NCBI GenBank assembly: GCA_900539595.1
Contig: UQCQ01000010.1
Coordinates: 1-64,000 of the forward strand
Direction: 5' to 3'
DNA: 64,000 nucleotides
Origin: an uncultured Mollicutes bacterium
Lineage (GTDB): Bacteria; Bacillota_I; Bacilli_A; RFN20; CAG-826
A model generated the notes under the pieces. That model had not been told where the DNA came from. It saw only the letters and a list, made by a program, of their open reading frames with translations, and ran no database searches. Shown piece by piece: positions 42,217 through 50,929 of this stretch. The position numbers were made by a program, and so were the translations under genes. The number at the start of each line of letters is the position of its first letter. Position 1 is the stretch's first letter.

Positions 42217-43438
42217 ACAAAGAAACGCCTTATTCAAAAAGATGAAGAAGGAGCACTATACGGTTTTGATTCCGGATATGTGCCCCATTCATTTTGCTTT
42301 GATCGCCAAAGAAATCGAAAGGCGCTTTGGCATCCGCGTTCAAATCGTCACCCCGATGGGCCGTCAAGCCAAAGATGATGGTCTCACTGCGGTTCATAAC
42401 GACGCCTGCTACCCCGTCATCATCACCTGCGGGGCTTTTATCGCCGAACTTCGGACGGGAAAATATGATTTAAGCAAAACCGCGGTGATGATTTCTCAAA
42501 CCGGTGGGGGATGCCGAGCCTCCAATTATCTTTCCTTGTTCCGCAAAGCCTTCGAAAAGGAATTCCCCCAAGTCCCCGTTTTGTCCTTTAACCTTTCTGG
42601 CTTAACCAAGGATACGGCTCTTCCCATGCCCCTTGGCTTTATCCGCGCCGCCTATCAAAGTGTTCTATACGGGGATTTCTTGATGAACCTTGAAATGCAA
42701 TCCCGCGCCTATTTTGAGGAAGAAGAGGTGAAGAAAGTAACGGGGGCGTGTATCGATAAACTCCAAAAGCAATTGGGACGTCCCTCTTATTTTAAGACCA
42801 AGAAAAATGAAAAATGGATCCTCAAGGCCTTTGCTCGATTTGCCCCACCTGCGACGAACCGCAAACCCCGCGTGGGGATTGTCGGGGAGATTTACGTGAA
42901 ATATTCCCCTTATGCGAATAACCATTTGGTGGATTATCTTTTCCGCGCGGGAACCGAACCCACCTTGCCTTCTTTAAACGAATTCGTGCTTTACTGCATG
43001 AAGAATTATTTTGTCGATCACGATTATTATGGAAGAAACCGGGCAATCATGCCTTTTTTAAAACCCTTTTACCGTCATTGCTTACGTCTAAATGACAAGG
43101 CAGCAAAGATGCTAAAAGGAACCACGTTCCTTCCGTATGCGGACTTTGAAGAAATCGCAGAATGTGGCAAAAAAGTCATTAATCTAGGCGTGAAAATGGG
43201 CGAAGGGTGGGTGATCCCTGCCGAAATGGTCCATTACGCGACCCACGGCGTGAAAAACATCGTCGTGGTTCAGCCCTTTGGCTGCCTCCCCAACCACATC
43301 GTGGGAAAGGGAATGATTCGTCCGGTGAAAGAACTTTGTCCAGACGCGAACATCGTTCCCTTGGATTTTGATGCATCCAGCACAAGCGTTAACCAAGAAA
43401 ATCGTCTAAAATTGATGCTAAGCAACATCACCGATTAA
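42200..43438 (+). CDS. 2-Hydroxyacyl-CoA dehydratase-like subunit (split C-terminal part)
   Basis: 412 residues beginning MDPEIKQRNALFKKMKKEHY. Family blocks include DMCPIHFALIAKEIERRFG, NDACYPVIITCGAFIAEL, MISQTGGGCRASNYLSLF and PFGCLPNHIVGKGMIRPVKE, with conserved Cys residues that could bind a 4Fe-4S cluster. It corresponds to the C-terminal third of the fused activase-related proteins and overlaps the preceding gene by 17 bases in another frame, so translation is coupled. The split may be genuine gene fission, since both halves are intact. AAAGGAGCAATT follows for the next gene. Confidence 0.85.
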   Translation: MDPEIKQRNALFKKMKKEHYTVLIPDMCPIHFALIAKEIERRFGIRVQIVTPMGRQAKDDGLTAVHNDACYPVIITCGAFIAELRTGKYDLSKTAVMISQTGGGCRASNYLSLFRKAFEKEFPQVPVLSFNLSGLTKDTALPMPLGFIRAAYQSVLYGDFLMNLEMQSRAYFEEEEVKKVTGACIDKLQKQLGRPSYFKTKKNEKWILKAFARFAPPATNRKPRVGIVGEIYVKYSPYANNHLVDYLFRAGTEPTLPSLNEFVLYCMKNYFVDHDYYGRNRAIMPFLKPFYRHCLRLNDKAAKMLKGTTFLPYADFEEIAECGKKVINLGVKMGEGWVIPAEMVHYATHGVKNIVVVQPFGCLPNHIVGKGMIRPVKELCPDANIVPLDFDASSTSVNQENRLKLMLSNITD

Positions 43439-43448
43439 AGGAGCAATT

Positions 43449-44183
43449 ATGGCAAAAAAAGCAAAACGGAAAGACTTTGACCCCATTTTATTTCAAGGAA
43501 TCGCCCATCGTGGCTTGCACGATGAAAACAAAACTGAGAATGGGTTAAACGCCTTTAAGGCGGCTTTAGAGAATGGCTATGCCATCGAACTGGATATCCA
43601 TTTGACGAAGGACAACGAACTTTTGGTTTGTCATGACGACAATTTAAAACGCACGACGGGGAAAGAAGGAATCATTGAAGATTTGACCCTGGAAGAAATC
43701 CGAAATGGATATCGCCTTCTCGACGGAGAAGTGGTTCCAACGTTCCAAGAGGTTTTAGACCTCGTTCAGGAAAAGACCCCGATTGTAGTGGAACTCAAAG
43801 TGCATCAAAAGAATTTCCGCCCCTTGGCCAAAAAGGCGATGGAAGTGCTTCGTTCCGTTCAAAACAAGAAGCGCATCACTTTGATTTCCTTTGACCCACG
43901 GGCTTTATATTGCTGCCGTAAAAGCCCCTTCACCCGCGGGCTATTGGTTTGCAAAAATAGCGAATGGGTCTTCCGCCTTCGGAGATGCTTCGAATATTTG
44001 GATGTGGAAGAATGCCTTCTCATCACTCCCAAATACCAAAAGGAAAGGAAAAAGGGCCGTCTTATGAACGTGTGGACGATCCATAATGAGAATCAACTAA
44101 AAGAAATTCGCGGCCAATTCGATATGATCACGTTTCAAGAACTGGGAACGGAACGAATCCACGAATACCTCAAAGAAGAATAG
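43449..44183 (+). CDS. Glycerophosphodiester phosphodiesterase
   Basis: 244 residues, no signal peptide, hence cytoplasmic. GDPD motifs: IAHRGLHDENKTENGLNAFK (catalytic His and Arg), AIELDIHLTKDNELLVCHDD (metal-binding Glu, Asp and the second His), and VVELKVH. Hydrolyses glycerophosphodiesters to glycerol-3-phosphate and an alcohol; with the lipid kinase upstream it fits phospholipid or lipoteichoic acid turnover. AAAGGAG upstream; 10 bases after the preceding stop, so probably in the same transcript. Confidence 0.93.
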   Translation: MAKKAKRKDFDPILFQGIAHRGLHDENKTENGLNAFKAALENGYAIELDIHLTKDNELLVCHDDNLKRTTGKEGIIEDLTLEEIRNGYRLLDGEVVPTFQEVLDLVQEKTPIVVELKVHQKNFRPLAKKAMEVLRSVQNKKRITLISFDPRALYCCRKSPFTRGLLVCKNSEWVFRLRRCFEYLDVEECLLITPKYQKERKKGRLMNVWTIHNENQLKEIRGQFDMITFQELGTERIHEYLKEE

Positions 44184-44187
44184 GATG

Positions 44188-44216
44188 AAAAAGCCCGGGA
44201 TCCCCGGGTTTTCTTT
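44188..44216. terminator. Bidirectional terminator between GDPD and GT2 genes
   Basis: Stem CCCGGG / CCCGGG with loop ATC, flanked by AAAAAG on the left and TTTTCTTTT on the right. Confidence 0.8.
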
Positions 44217-45616
44217 TATTTCTTTTCGAGTTTTGCTTTCTTCTCCGCCTCTTCCGCGGCGAGGTCTTTTCCGCTTTTGACGAAGTGATGGTCAATGTGT
44301 TTCCATTTCGGGTGGATGAAGGCGGACATCGCGGCGAAGATGGGGTCGATGACGTTATAGATGGGGAAGAGGAAGATATAGAGAATGGTCTTCCAAAGTG
44401 GCAGCAAGAAGTGCTTCCATTCCCGGATGATGACGACGAGATTGATGAAGAAGCCCGAGACATAGGCCCCCGCAAATAAGGTGATGACATAGTTCCCAAA
44501 AGTCCACCAATTGAAATAACCGGAATTCCCAATTGTGAGGAATAAAATGATGGATGTTACCTGATAAAGGAAGCCCAACCAGAAATAGACAAAGCTCATG
44601 GGGAAGGTTTGCCAGAAGATATCGTATTTGCCCCAACTTGGCTTTTTGAAGAAGGATTTGAGGAGTTTCCATCCATACATATGGAAGGCGATTAATCCTC
44701 CGCGAGCCCAACGGACGCGTTGACGCCACAAAAGCTTGAGGGTGTTTGGCTGCTCCTCATAGAATACGGCCTCTCCTGTATATCCTGTTTTATAGCCTCT
44801 CGCGGTTAAATCCATAACGGTTTCGATGTCTTCGGTAAGAGAAGTCCATTTCCATCCGCTTTTTGCAAGAACGTAGGAACGTAGAGTTGTCGAAGGGCCA
44901 TAAACTTCTTGGGAGATGTTAAGAATAGAACGAGCACGCAAACCATTGACGGTATGCCCAAAAGCCTGAACTCCGCACATGGCGCTGATCCAGTTCTCGG
45001 AAAGGTTTTTGCTATTGCGGTAGCAAACGCATTCATCCACATTGCTTGCTTGAAGGTAATTATTCAATTTGGTGAGGTAATCGGGCGCAGGAACGTTATC
45101 CGCGTCGAGGGTGGTATAAGCGTAGAAATCATGTTCGATGTCGATGTCCTTGGCCATTTGTTCCACAAGGCTTTTAAGCCCATACCCCTTTGAACGTTGG
45201 CTAGGATCATTATGGTAATAAACATGGGCACCTAGCTTCTCGGCTACTTCCCCCGTTTTGTCGGTGCAGTTATCGGCGACGATAAAGATTTCGATGAGTT
45301 CCTGAGGATAATCCATCGCGCGGATATCGTGGATGAGGTTGCCGATGACAGTTTCCTCGTTCCAAGCGGTGATGATGAAGGCATAGCGTTTGTCTTTGGG
45401 GGCTTCTGGGTATCTACGACTGCGGCCAAATACCCCAAGAATAAAATAGAAGACGCGGTAGCAGGACAAGATGCCCAAAACGGCAAGGAGGCCGGAGAAG
45501 ACCAACTGAACGTATCCTTGCGCGGGAACGGGCTCGTTTTTGGAAATAGCATCCATGATGATGTCGATGCCGCAAAACCCGTAGAACCACTTGACGATGG
45601 CATTCCAAATGACCAT
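44216..45616 (-). CDS. Membrane glycosyltransferase, GT2 family
   Basis: 466 residues. Two N-terminal helices (about 40-65), then a GT-A catalytic domain: FIITAWNEETVIGNLI, FIVADNCTDKTGEVA, TTLDADNVPAPDY (metal-binding DxD-like), LTEDIETVM (catalytic ED) and RQRVRWARGG (QxxRW). Four to five C-terminal helices (about 325-430) follow. This is the layout of processive enzymes such as hyaluronan, cellulose or poly-GlcNAc synthases, though the gene stands alone with no export or modification partners. The frame extends to a TTG at 45637; AAAGGG 8 bases before ATG 45616 supports the shorter start. Confidence 0.9.
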   Translation of the reverse strand: MVIWNAIVKWFYGFCGIDIIMDAISKNEPVPAQGYVQLVFSGLLAVLGILSCYRVFYFILGVFGRSRRYPEAPKDKRYAFIITAWNEETVIGNLIHDIRAMDYPQELIEIFIVADNCTDKTGEVAEKLGAHVYYHNDPSQRSKGYGLKSLVEQMAKDIDIEHDFYAYTTLDADNVPAPDYLTKLNNYLQASNVDECVCYRNSKNLSENWISAMCGVQAFGHTVNGLRARSILNISQEVYGPSTTLRSYVLAKSGWKWTSLTEDIETVMDLTARGYKTGYTGEAVFYEEQPNTLKLLWRQRVRWARGGLIAFHMYGWKLLKSFFKKPSWGKYDIFWQTFPMSFVYFWLGFLYQVTSIILFLTIGNSGYFNWWTFGNYVITLFAGAYVSGFFINLVVIIREWKHFLLPLWKTILYIFLFPIYNVIDPIFAAMSAFIHPKWKHIDHHFVKSGKDLAAEEAEKKAKLEKK

Positions 45617-45739
45617 AGAAATCCCTTTCCCTAGCAAATGTGATACATGATACTTATTGCGTGCGTGTAGAACAACCTTTAACCAAGTGTTGGGATGGAA
45701 AACGTTATCAAAAGTGCAAGTTTCTTTTTCATGACTTCC

Positions 45740-45831
45740 GCCAAATGACTAATTAAAATTCAGCCAAATTGCCAACTGGAAATCCGCTAAATGGCCAATT
45801 AGATGTACGCCAAATTAACAATTACCCTTTA
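45740..45831. repeat. Four tandem degenerate 23-bp repeats
   Basis: Units start at 45740, 45763, 45786 and 45809, exactly 23 bases apart. Each begins GC(C/T)AAAT and continues with a C-(A/C/T)-AA(T/C)T core, for example GCCAAATGACTAATTA, GCTAAATGGCCAATTA and GCCAAATTAACAATTA. The period is not a multiple of three, so this is not protein-coding. It lies in the 270-base gap between the GT2 gene and the ATPase relic. Confidence 0.7.
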
Positions 45832-45870
45832 AAACATTAGCGTTTATCGCACAAAATAATAGAAATAGGG

Positions 45871-46254
45871 TTTCAATATAAAAAATACAAACGGCGTGCC
45901 ACTGATCCAATTTTGAAACAAAAGTTAGAAGGAAAAGGCGCCGTGCTCATCGAAGGGCCGAAATGGTGCGGGAAAACGACGATCGCTAAGCAAATCGTTT
46001 CCATCATTCTTTGCGTGGACAACCCCGAAAGAAGACAACAGAATCTTGCCATGGCGGAATTAAGCCCCAAACAATTGTTAAAAGGAGCGGCGCCTCGTTT
46101 GATTGACGAATGGCAGTTGACGCCGAAACTATGGGGCGTCATTCGTTTTGAAGTCGACCATCGCGGAGAGATGGTTCCTTTTATTTTGATGGGCGCTGGG
46201 ATTATGCCTATCGCCGAAACGACGGGGTATATGTGGTTCCCGTCGGCTCTTTAA
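45871..46254 (+). pseudogene. Truncated AAA_14-type ATPase (DUF4143 partner family)
   Basis: The frame reads YKKYKRRATDPILKQKLEG then AVLIEGPKWCGKTTIAKQIV (Walker A) and LLKGAAPRLIDEWQLTPKLW (the LIDEWQ Walker B of this family), followed by EVDHRGEMVPFILMGAG, after which homology stops and the protein ends about 20 residues later. Full-length relatives are about 400 residues and carry a DUF4143 domain. There is no ATG before the conserved N terminus. Truncated at both ends, so non-functional. Confidence 0.82.
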
Positions 46255-46323
46255 AAAACTAATTGCCGATTCCTAGGCCGATGCATCGGATCGTTACACT
46301 CTTTTCGAAGTTTTCAAAAGGAA

Positions 46324-46329
46324 TATAAT
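46324..46329 (+). promoter_or_regulatory. -10 element immediately upstream of the sirtuin gene
   Basis: Perfect TATAAT, 7 bases before the GTG start at 46337. The -35 region is weak (TCTTTT). Implies a leaderless mRNA. Confidence 0.55.
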
Positions 46330-46336
46330 TCCTTTC

Positions 46337-47068
46337 GTGGATAAGAGTATTTTTGAACAAGCCAAACAAATCGTACATGGTGCTAAGCACCTTGTTTTTT
46401 TGGGTGGGGCGGGATGTTCCACGGATTCGGGAATTCCCGATTTTCGTTCTTCTGATGGGCTGTATCGATTGAAGTCGGAATATGGACTTCCTTATGAAAC
46501 GATGCTTTCCATCGATTACTTTTATGCCCATCCTGAAACTTTTTATTCCTTCTATTGGAAATTGATGGCCCATCCAGACGCAAAGCCGAATCGGGCTCAT
46601 CTAGCCTTGGCTCATTATGGGGAAACTCACGATTTAACCACGATTACGCAAAATATCGATGGATTAGACAAAGCGTCTGGCCAAAAGAATGTGCTAGAAA
46701 TTCATGGAACGATGTCTTTTTTCGTTTGCCCTTCCTGCCACCGCAAAATAGGCGCGAAGAAAGTGACGCCTGGTTCCGTTCCCCATTGCCCCCATTGCGG
46801 AGCGATTTTAAAACCCGATATCGTTTTCTACGGCGAACCCTTGTCGGGAGAAACTTTGGACCTTGCGATTATCGCATTGGAAGAAGCGGATGTTTTAATC
46901 ATCGGAGGAACGTCGATGAAGGTCTATCCAGCGGCAGGACTGCCTTCTTATTTTCACGGTTCTACAATCATCATGATTAATAAGGAGCCGACCCCCTTTG
47001 ACCCTCATTGCGATTTTGTCTTTCATGAAGACATCGGGGAAGCGTTGGAATATTTATTGGAGGAATAG
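46337..47068 (+). CDS. NAD-dependent protein deacylase, Sir2 family
   Basis: 243 residues, cytoplasmic. Sirtuin blocks: FLGGAGCSTDSGIPDFRSSDG (NAD binding; the family Ala-x-Ser reads Cys-Ser-Thr here), ITQNIDGLDKASG, LEIHG with the catalytic His, a zinc site CPSC ... CPHC, and LKPDIVFYGE, IIGGTSMKVYPAA. Removes acyl groups from lysines, using NAD. It starts with GTG at 46337; there is no ribosome site and TATAAT ends 7 bases upstream. One base separates its stop from the next gene, whose ribosome site is in its 3' end, so the two form an operon. Confidence 0.93.
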   Translation: MDKSIFEQAKQIVHGAKHLVFLGGAGCSTDSGIPDFRSSDGLYRLKSEYGLPYETMLSIDYFYAHPETFYSFYWKLMAHPDAKPNRAHLALAHYGETHDLTTITQNIDGLDKASGQKNVLEIHGTMSFFVCPSCHRKIGAKKVTPGSVPHCPHCGAILKPDIVFYGEPLSGETLDLAIIALEEADVLIIGGTSMKVYPAAGLPSYFHGSTIIMINKEPTPFDPHCDFVFHEDIGEALEYLLEE

Positions 47069-47069
47069 C

Positions 47070-47678
47070 ATGGGACACCCGTTTAAACACTTTGCCTTGG
47101 TTTGCCGTCACCGCCACCACGTGATCGTCAACGCATCCCATTGCGGCATCTTTTTCCAATCCCTCCGTCACGACCTCACCAAATTCGGCTACACGGAATT
47201 CCATTATTCCCAACGTTATTATTGCGGCAACCATTCTCCTGTTTATGAAGAACGTGTCCGTCATGGCTATTTTTCCTTGATTTGTCAGCATCACACGAAA
47301 CGGAATAAGCATCACTGGGAATATTGGGTGGACTTCTTCGCGGGTCGAATCATCGAAAGAACGATGCCATGGAATTGGGCGATGGAATATATCTGCGACA
47401 CCCTCTCCGCCTCTTATTGCTATAACCCCAAAGGCTTCAAACAAGATACCCCTCTTCGTTATTTTGAGAAATTCAATTCGTTTTATTACATGACGGATTG
47501 GACGAGGGAATTCATCCATTGGGGACTCCAACGTTATGCTGAAATGGGGTTCGCCGGACTCAAAAAGAAAGACACCAAGAAGAAGTACGAGGAACTAGGA
47601 AAACAATATCCCTTGACCCAAGTGGTGGAAGCTCTTCGCCCCTTCGGGCAGTTGCCTCCTCTCGTATCCGATATATAA
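47070..47678 (+). CDS. DUF5662 family protein
   Basis: 202 residues. Family pattern: FKHFALVCRHRHHVIVNASH at the start, LRHDLTKFGYTEFHYSQRYY, and the His-rich HHTKRNKHHWEYWVDFF. These His/Asp residues suggest a metal site, and the protein is helical and soluble. The family is common in gut Firmicutes and phages; no activity is established that I know of. GGAGG 7 bases before ATG 47070 sets the start (the frame itself opens earlier at 46998 inside the sirtuin gene). Coupled to the sirtuin gene. Confidence 0.82.
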   Translation: MGHPFKHFALVCRHRHHVIVNASHCGIFFQSLRHDLTKFGYTEFHYSQRYYCGNHSPVYEERVRHGYFSLICQHHTKRNKHHWEYWVDFFAGRIIERTMPWNWAMEYICDTLSASYCYNPKGFKQDTPLRYFEKFNSFYYMTDWTREFIHWGLQRYAEMGFAGLKKKDTKKKYEELGKQYPLTQVVEALRPFGQLPPLVSDI

Positions 47679-47698
47679 TAGGAGCCTTAAAACGGATT

Positions 47699-48124
47699 AT
47701 GAAAAACAAGATTGTGGTAATTGGGTGCGGGCGACTCGGCGCGAGCATCGCCAACGATGTTTCCTTCCGCGGAAAGGATGTCATCGTCTTGGACAAAGAC
47801 GAAAACTCTTTTGCCCGTTTAGATGAAAATTTCTCGGGTTTGAAACTCGTGGGGAATTGCTCCACCATCGATGAATTAAAAGAAGCACAGATTGAATCAG
47901 CGGACGAGGTGGTCATTGCTACAGGCGACGACAACGTCAACCTTTTGGTGACGTATTTATGCGCTAAACTCATCCACGTCCCCCATATTTTTGTCCGTTT
48001 CGACGATCCGGATAAATCCTATTTGATCCAAGGGATGCCAGTCCGCGCGATTTATCCCTTCATGCTTTCGAAAAAGAGTTACAACCAATATCGCGGCCTA
48101 GAGGAAACGGAGGAAACGAAATGA
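47699..48124 (+). CDS. Potassium uptake protein, TrkA-N domain only
   Basis: 141 residues: one Rossmann RCK_N domain with VVIGCGRLGASIANDVSFRG (G-x-G-x-x-G nucleotide loop) and the acidic end of strand 2 in VIVLDKDENSF. It lacks the RCK_C domain. Such proteins form a cytoplasmic gating ring on the TrkH/KtrB channel and sense NAD(H) or ATP/ADP. TATAAT lies at about 47672-47677, at the end of the DUF5662 gene, followed by AGGAG that is rather far (about 15 bases) from the ATG. Overlaps the next trkA gene by ATGA. Confidence 0.88.
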   Translation: MKNKIVVIGCGRLGASIANDVSFRGKDVIVLDKDENSFARLDENFSGLKLVGNCSTIDELKEAQIESADEVVIATGDDNVNLLVTYLCAKLIHVPHIFVRFDDPDKSYLIQGMPVRAIYPFMLSKKSYNQYRGLEETEETK

Positions 48125-49125
48125 AAATCGTGATTGCCGGTGGAGACGCCGAAGCCGAATACATCATCGCCTCGTTCCGGACTAGCGGCAGCGACATTAT
48201 TGTCATCAACGAAGACCGTGAAGTGGCCCAGCGCCTTTTGCGTTCCTGCAATCTCCCTATCATTTGTGGAACCCCGTGGCGGAAATATGTCTTGGAACAG
48301 GCAAACGCTTATGACGCCGACGTTTTCATCGCCCTCAATGAACGGGATGAGGACAATTTTGCCACTTGCATGATTGCCAAGAAGGTCTTCAATGCCAAAA
48401 AATGCCTCTGTGTCGTCCATAACCCGAAAAACGTCGATGTCTTTAAGCAACTTGGCATCGATTCCGCCATCTCTTCAACCTACCTCCTTGCCGAAAGCAT
48501 CCGCAAGGAATCCACGCAGGATAACCTCGTGAAGATGCTTTCCCTTGATAATAACCGCCTTTCCGTTTTGGAATTCACGGTTATGACCAAAAGCGAAATC
48601 GCCAACCATAAAATTCGCGATATCCACTTCCCGAATACAATGGCTTCCATTGCCGCCATCAAACGCGGATTCGACGTCATTATCCCTAATGGCGATGTCA
48701 CCTTGCTCCCCAAGGACGTTTTAACGATCGTCTGCCCGCCGCAAAACGCGACTCCGGTCTCTTCTTTCCTCTCCCGCATCAACGAAGCCCTGACCAATCG
48801 TTTTGCCCGAATCCATAGCTCCAAGGAACAAATCTTAAACCACGTGGCCCAAAAGGTTGCAGAAGCCGCCAAACAAGCGGAAACGACCAAGCAAACCAAA
48901 GTAAATCCGCCTAAAGAGGAAGCCTCCCCTAAAGCAGAGGAACAGTCAAAAGAAGCGACCTCTGTAGCAGAAAAGCCTTCTGCTTCCGTTGATACGTCCC
49001 TAGAGACGCCAGCCGAAGTGGAAGCGCCAAAAGTCGAAGAAGCTTTGCCAAGCATGGAAGAAAAGATGGTCAAAAAGCCCAAGGAAAAGCGTTCCTCTTC
49101 GACGAAGCCTACGAAAAACCAGTGA
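48121..49125 (+). CDS. Potassium uptake protein TrkA with long charged tail
   Basis: 334 residues. RCK_N domain (about 1-120; IVIAGGDAEAEYIIASFRTS, with G-G-D-A-E-A in place of the usual G-x-G-x-x-G), RCK_C domain (about 140-215; VLEFTVMTKSEIANHKIRDI, LLPKDVLTIVCPP), then about 105 residues of low-complexity Lys/Glu/Ala/Pro-rich tail. Classical TrkA in Firmicutes ends after RCK_C. RCK_C domains of KtrA-type proteins bind c-di-AMP in other Firmicutes, and a c-di-AMP synthase is encoded at 709. The diverged nucleotide loop suggests that it may not bind NAD in the usual way. Confidence 0.86.
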   Translation: MKIVIAGGDAEAEYIIASFRTSGSDIIVINEDREVAQRLLRSCNLPIICGTPWRKYVLEQANAYDADVFIALNERDEDNFATCMIAKKVFNAKKCLCVVHNPKNVDVFKQLGIDSAISSTYLLAESIRKESTQDNLVKMLSLDNNRLSVLEFTVMTKSEIANHKIRDIHFPNTMASIAAIKRGFDVIIPNGDVTLLPKDVLTIVCPPQNATPVSSFLSRINEALTNRFARIHSSKEQILNHVAQKVAEAAKQAETTKQTKVNPPKEEASPKAEEQSKEATSVAEKPSASVDTSLETPAEVEAPKVEEALPSMEEKMVKKPKEKRSSSTKPTKNQ

Positions 49126-49138
49126 ATAAGGAAGAGGC

Positions 49139-50908
49139 ATGAGCAAAGCAACGCGCAAAGAGACTCGTGGATTTGCCATGGTACTAGGCTACCTTGGCCT
49201 TTTCATGATTCTCATCGGCATCATCACGACGATTCCCTTGTTTATGTGTTTTTATCCCGGGGAAAGCGAATGCTGGATGGATTTTGTGATCCCCGCAGGA
49301 ATCAACATGGTCTTGGGACTTCTCCTTTATTTTTGCTTTTTATTCAAACGAAAAACGACGAAGTTCGTTCGCTACGAAGATTCGCAGTTGCTATTTCTTA
49401 TTTGGATTTTAGCCATTGTCTCCGGCGCTGCCCCCATGTTTATTGCCTGCGCTAGAGGCGAAATGGACATGGATTTCTCCGAGGCCATTTTTGAAGCGAC
49501 TTCGGCTTATTCCACTACAGGTCTCAACGTTTTTAAAGATTTCCTAGATACCGAAGGCGCGTTTTGCCCTCATGTCTATACGTTCCACCGCTCGTTGATG
49601 CAATTTATCGGCGGGGTGGGATTGGTCCTGTTACTCACGACTTTATTAGGCGGTAATGGATCCACCATTCTTTATCAAACGGAAGGCCATAATGATCACA
49701 TCATGACCACGATGGGCAAGACTGCAAAAGTCATCTTCGGCATTTATACGATTTATACGATTTTAGGCGCTTTTGCTCTCTGGTTCAGTGGCATGCCCGC
49801 TTTTGATGCGGCCTGCACTTCCATGTGCGCCCTTTCCAGCGGCGGATTAAGCCCCCGTTCCAGCAACATCGCCTTTTACCGCGATTACGAAGGAATGGTC
49901 CAAAATTTCCATTGGGAAAACGGAGCCGTGGGTGGAAACAAGGTCCCTGAGCCCTACGGGGGAGCCATTTTCCATGTCAATTCCCTCGCCATTGAAATCG
50001 TCGTGATGGTGCTTGTCATCCTCTCCGCGGTGAGCTTTGTTTTGCACGTATTTGCCCTTCGCGGCAAATGGAAGGATTTCTTCCGCGACGATGAAATCCG
50101 TTTTTGCATGCTTTGGACAGGAAGCTTGCTCCTATTTTCCCTCGGCGGAGCTTTCTTGACGTTAGGCCGAGACAACGTGAACCGCGGGCAGGAGTATTTT
50201 GCGAATTGGCCGGATACGATCCGCGACATTTTCTTCTACGTCATTGGCAGTTGGACCAGCAGCGGTTTCTCTAACACGACCTTGACGCGGATGATTTCCC
50301 TTGGGAAACCCCTTCTATTTGCTTCACTGATGCTGATGTTAGTCGGCGGGGGAAGCGGGTCTACCGCCGGTGGCATTAAGCAATACCGCGTGGCGATCTT
50401 GCTTCGCGACCTCCGTTATTCCATTGTGACGCGTTTTGCCCCCTCCATTAAGATGGTGCCTTGCTCCACCTATCGATATGGGAAACATTCCGAACTCGAC
50501 GCTTCCACGGTTAAAGAGGCCCATAACTATTTCTTCTTGTTTATTTCCATGTTCGCCGCCTCCGTCTTGATACTTTGCTTCTGCCCTAGCGGAGAAGCCT
50601 CTTCCTTTGCCGATACTTCCGTCAATATTGAGATGGTCTCCTATAACGTCGCTTCCGCGGCTTCCAATACGGGGCTAGGCGTCACGAACTTCGTGAATTA
50701 CCGCGATTTCGTTCGTTCCATTAACGAAGGCTGGTATTACCCCCTCTATCTATGGGTCCTTTCCATCGACATGTTCCTTGGCCGTTTGGAGATTATGCCT
50801 CTCATCTATTCGGCTCAAAATATTCACCTCGAATTCACTCACGCCAAAGAGGTGGCCAAAGGGAAATCGGAAAAGAGGCACGCTCAGTATTTAGAAAACG
50901 GACTATAA
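49139..50908 (+). CDS. trkH: Potassium uptake channel subunit, TrkH/KtrB family
   Basis: 589 residues, about twelve hydrophobic segments, four pore loops. The pore signatures are visible: FEATSAYSTTGLNVF in the first repeat, CTSMCALSSGGLSPRS in the second, GSWTSSGFSNTTLTR in the third and ASAASNTGLGVTNF in the fourth, each with the central Gly of the selectivity filter. GGGSGSTAGGIKQYR is the conserved segment after the third repeat. GGAAGAGGC upstream. With the two TrkA proteins it forms the K+ uptake system at the membrane. Confidence 0.94.
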   Translation: MSKATRKETRGFAMVLGYLGLFMILIGIITTIPLFMCFYPGESECWMDFVIPAGINMVLGLLLYFCFLFKRKTTKFVRYEDSQLLFLIWILAIVSGAAPMFIACARGEMDMDFSEAIFEATSAYSTTGLNVFKDFLDTEGAFCPHVYTFHRSLMQFIGGVGLVLLLTTLLGGNGSTILYQTEGHNDHIMTTMGKTAKVIFGIYTIYTILGAFALWFSGMPAFDAACTSMCALSSGGLSPRSSNIAFYRDYEGMVQNFHWENGAVGGNKVPEPYGGAIFHVNSLAIEIVVMVLVILSAVSFVLHVFALRGKWKDFFRDDEIRFCMLWTGSLLLFSLGGAFLTLGRDNVNRGQEYFANWPDTIRDIFFYVIGSWTSSGFSNTTLTRMISLGKPLLFASLMLMLVGGGSGSTAGGIKQYRVAILLRDLRYSIVTRFAPSIKMVPCSTYRYGKHSELDASTVKEAHNYFFLFISMFAASVLILCFCPSGEASSFADTSVNIEMVSYNVASAASNTGLGVTNFVNYRDFVRSINEGWYYPLYLWVLSIDMFLGRLEIMPLIYSAQNIHLEFTHAKEVAKGKSEKRHAQYLENGL

Positions 50909-50929
50909 TGAAATCGGAGGTATTTCTCT

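Noticed and set aside
45720..45831. The 23-bp repeats as a CRISPR array
   Set aside because: Units are contiguous without spacers, only four, and diverged; no cas genes nearby.
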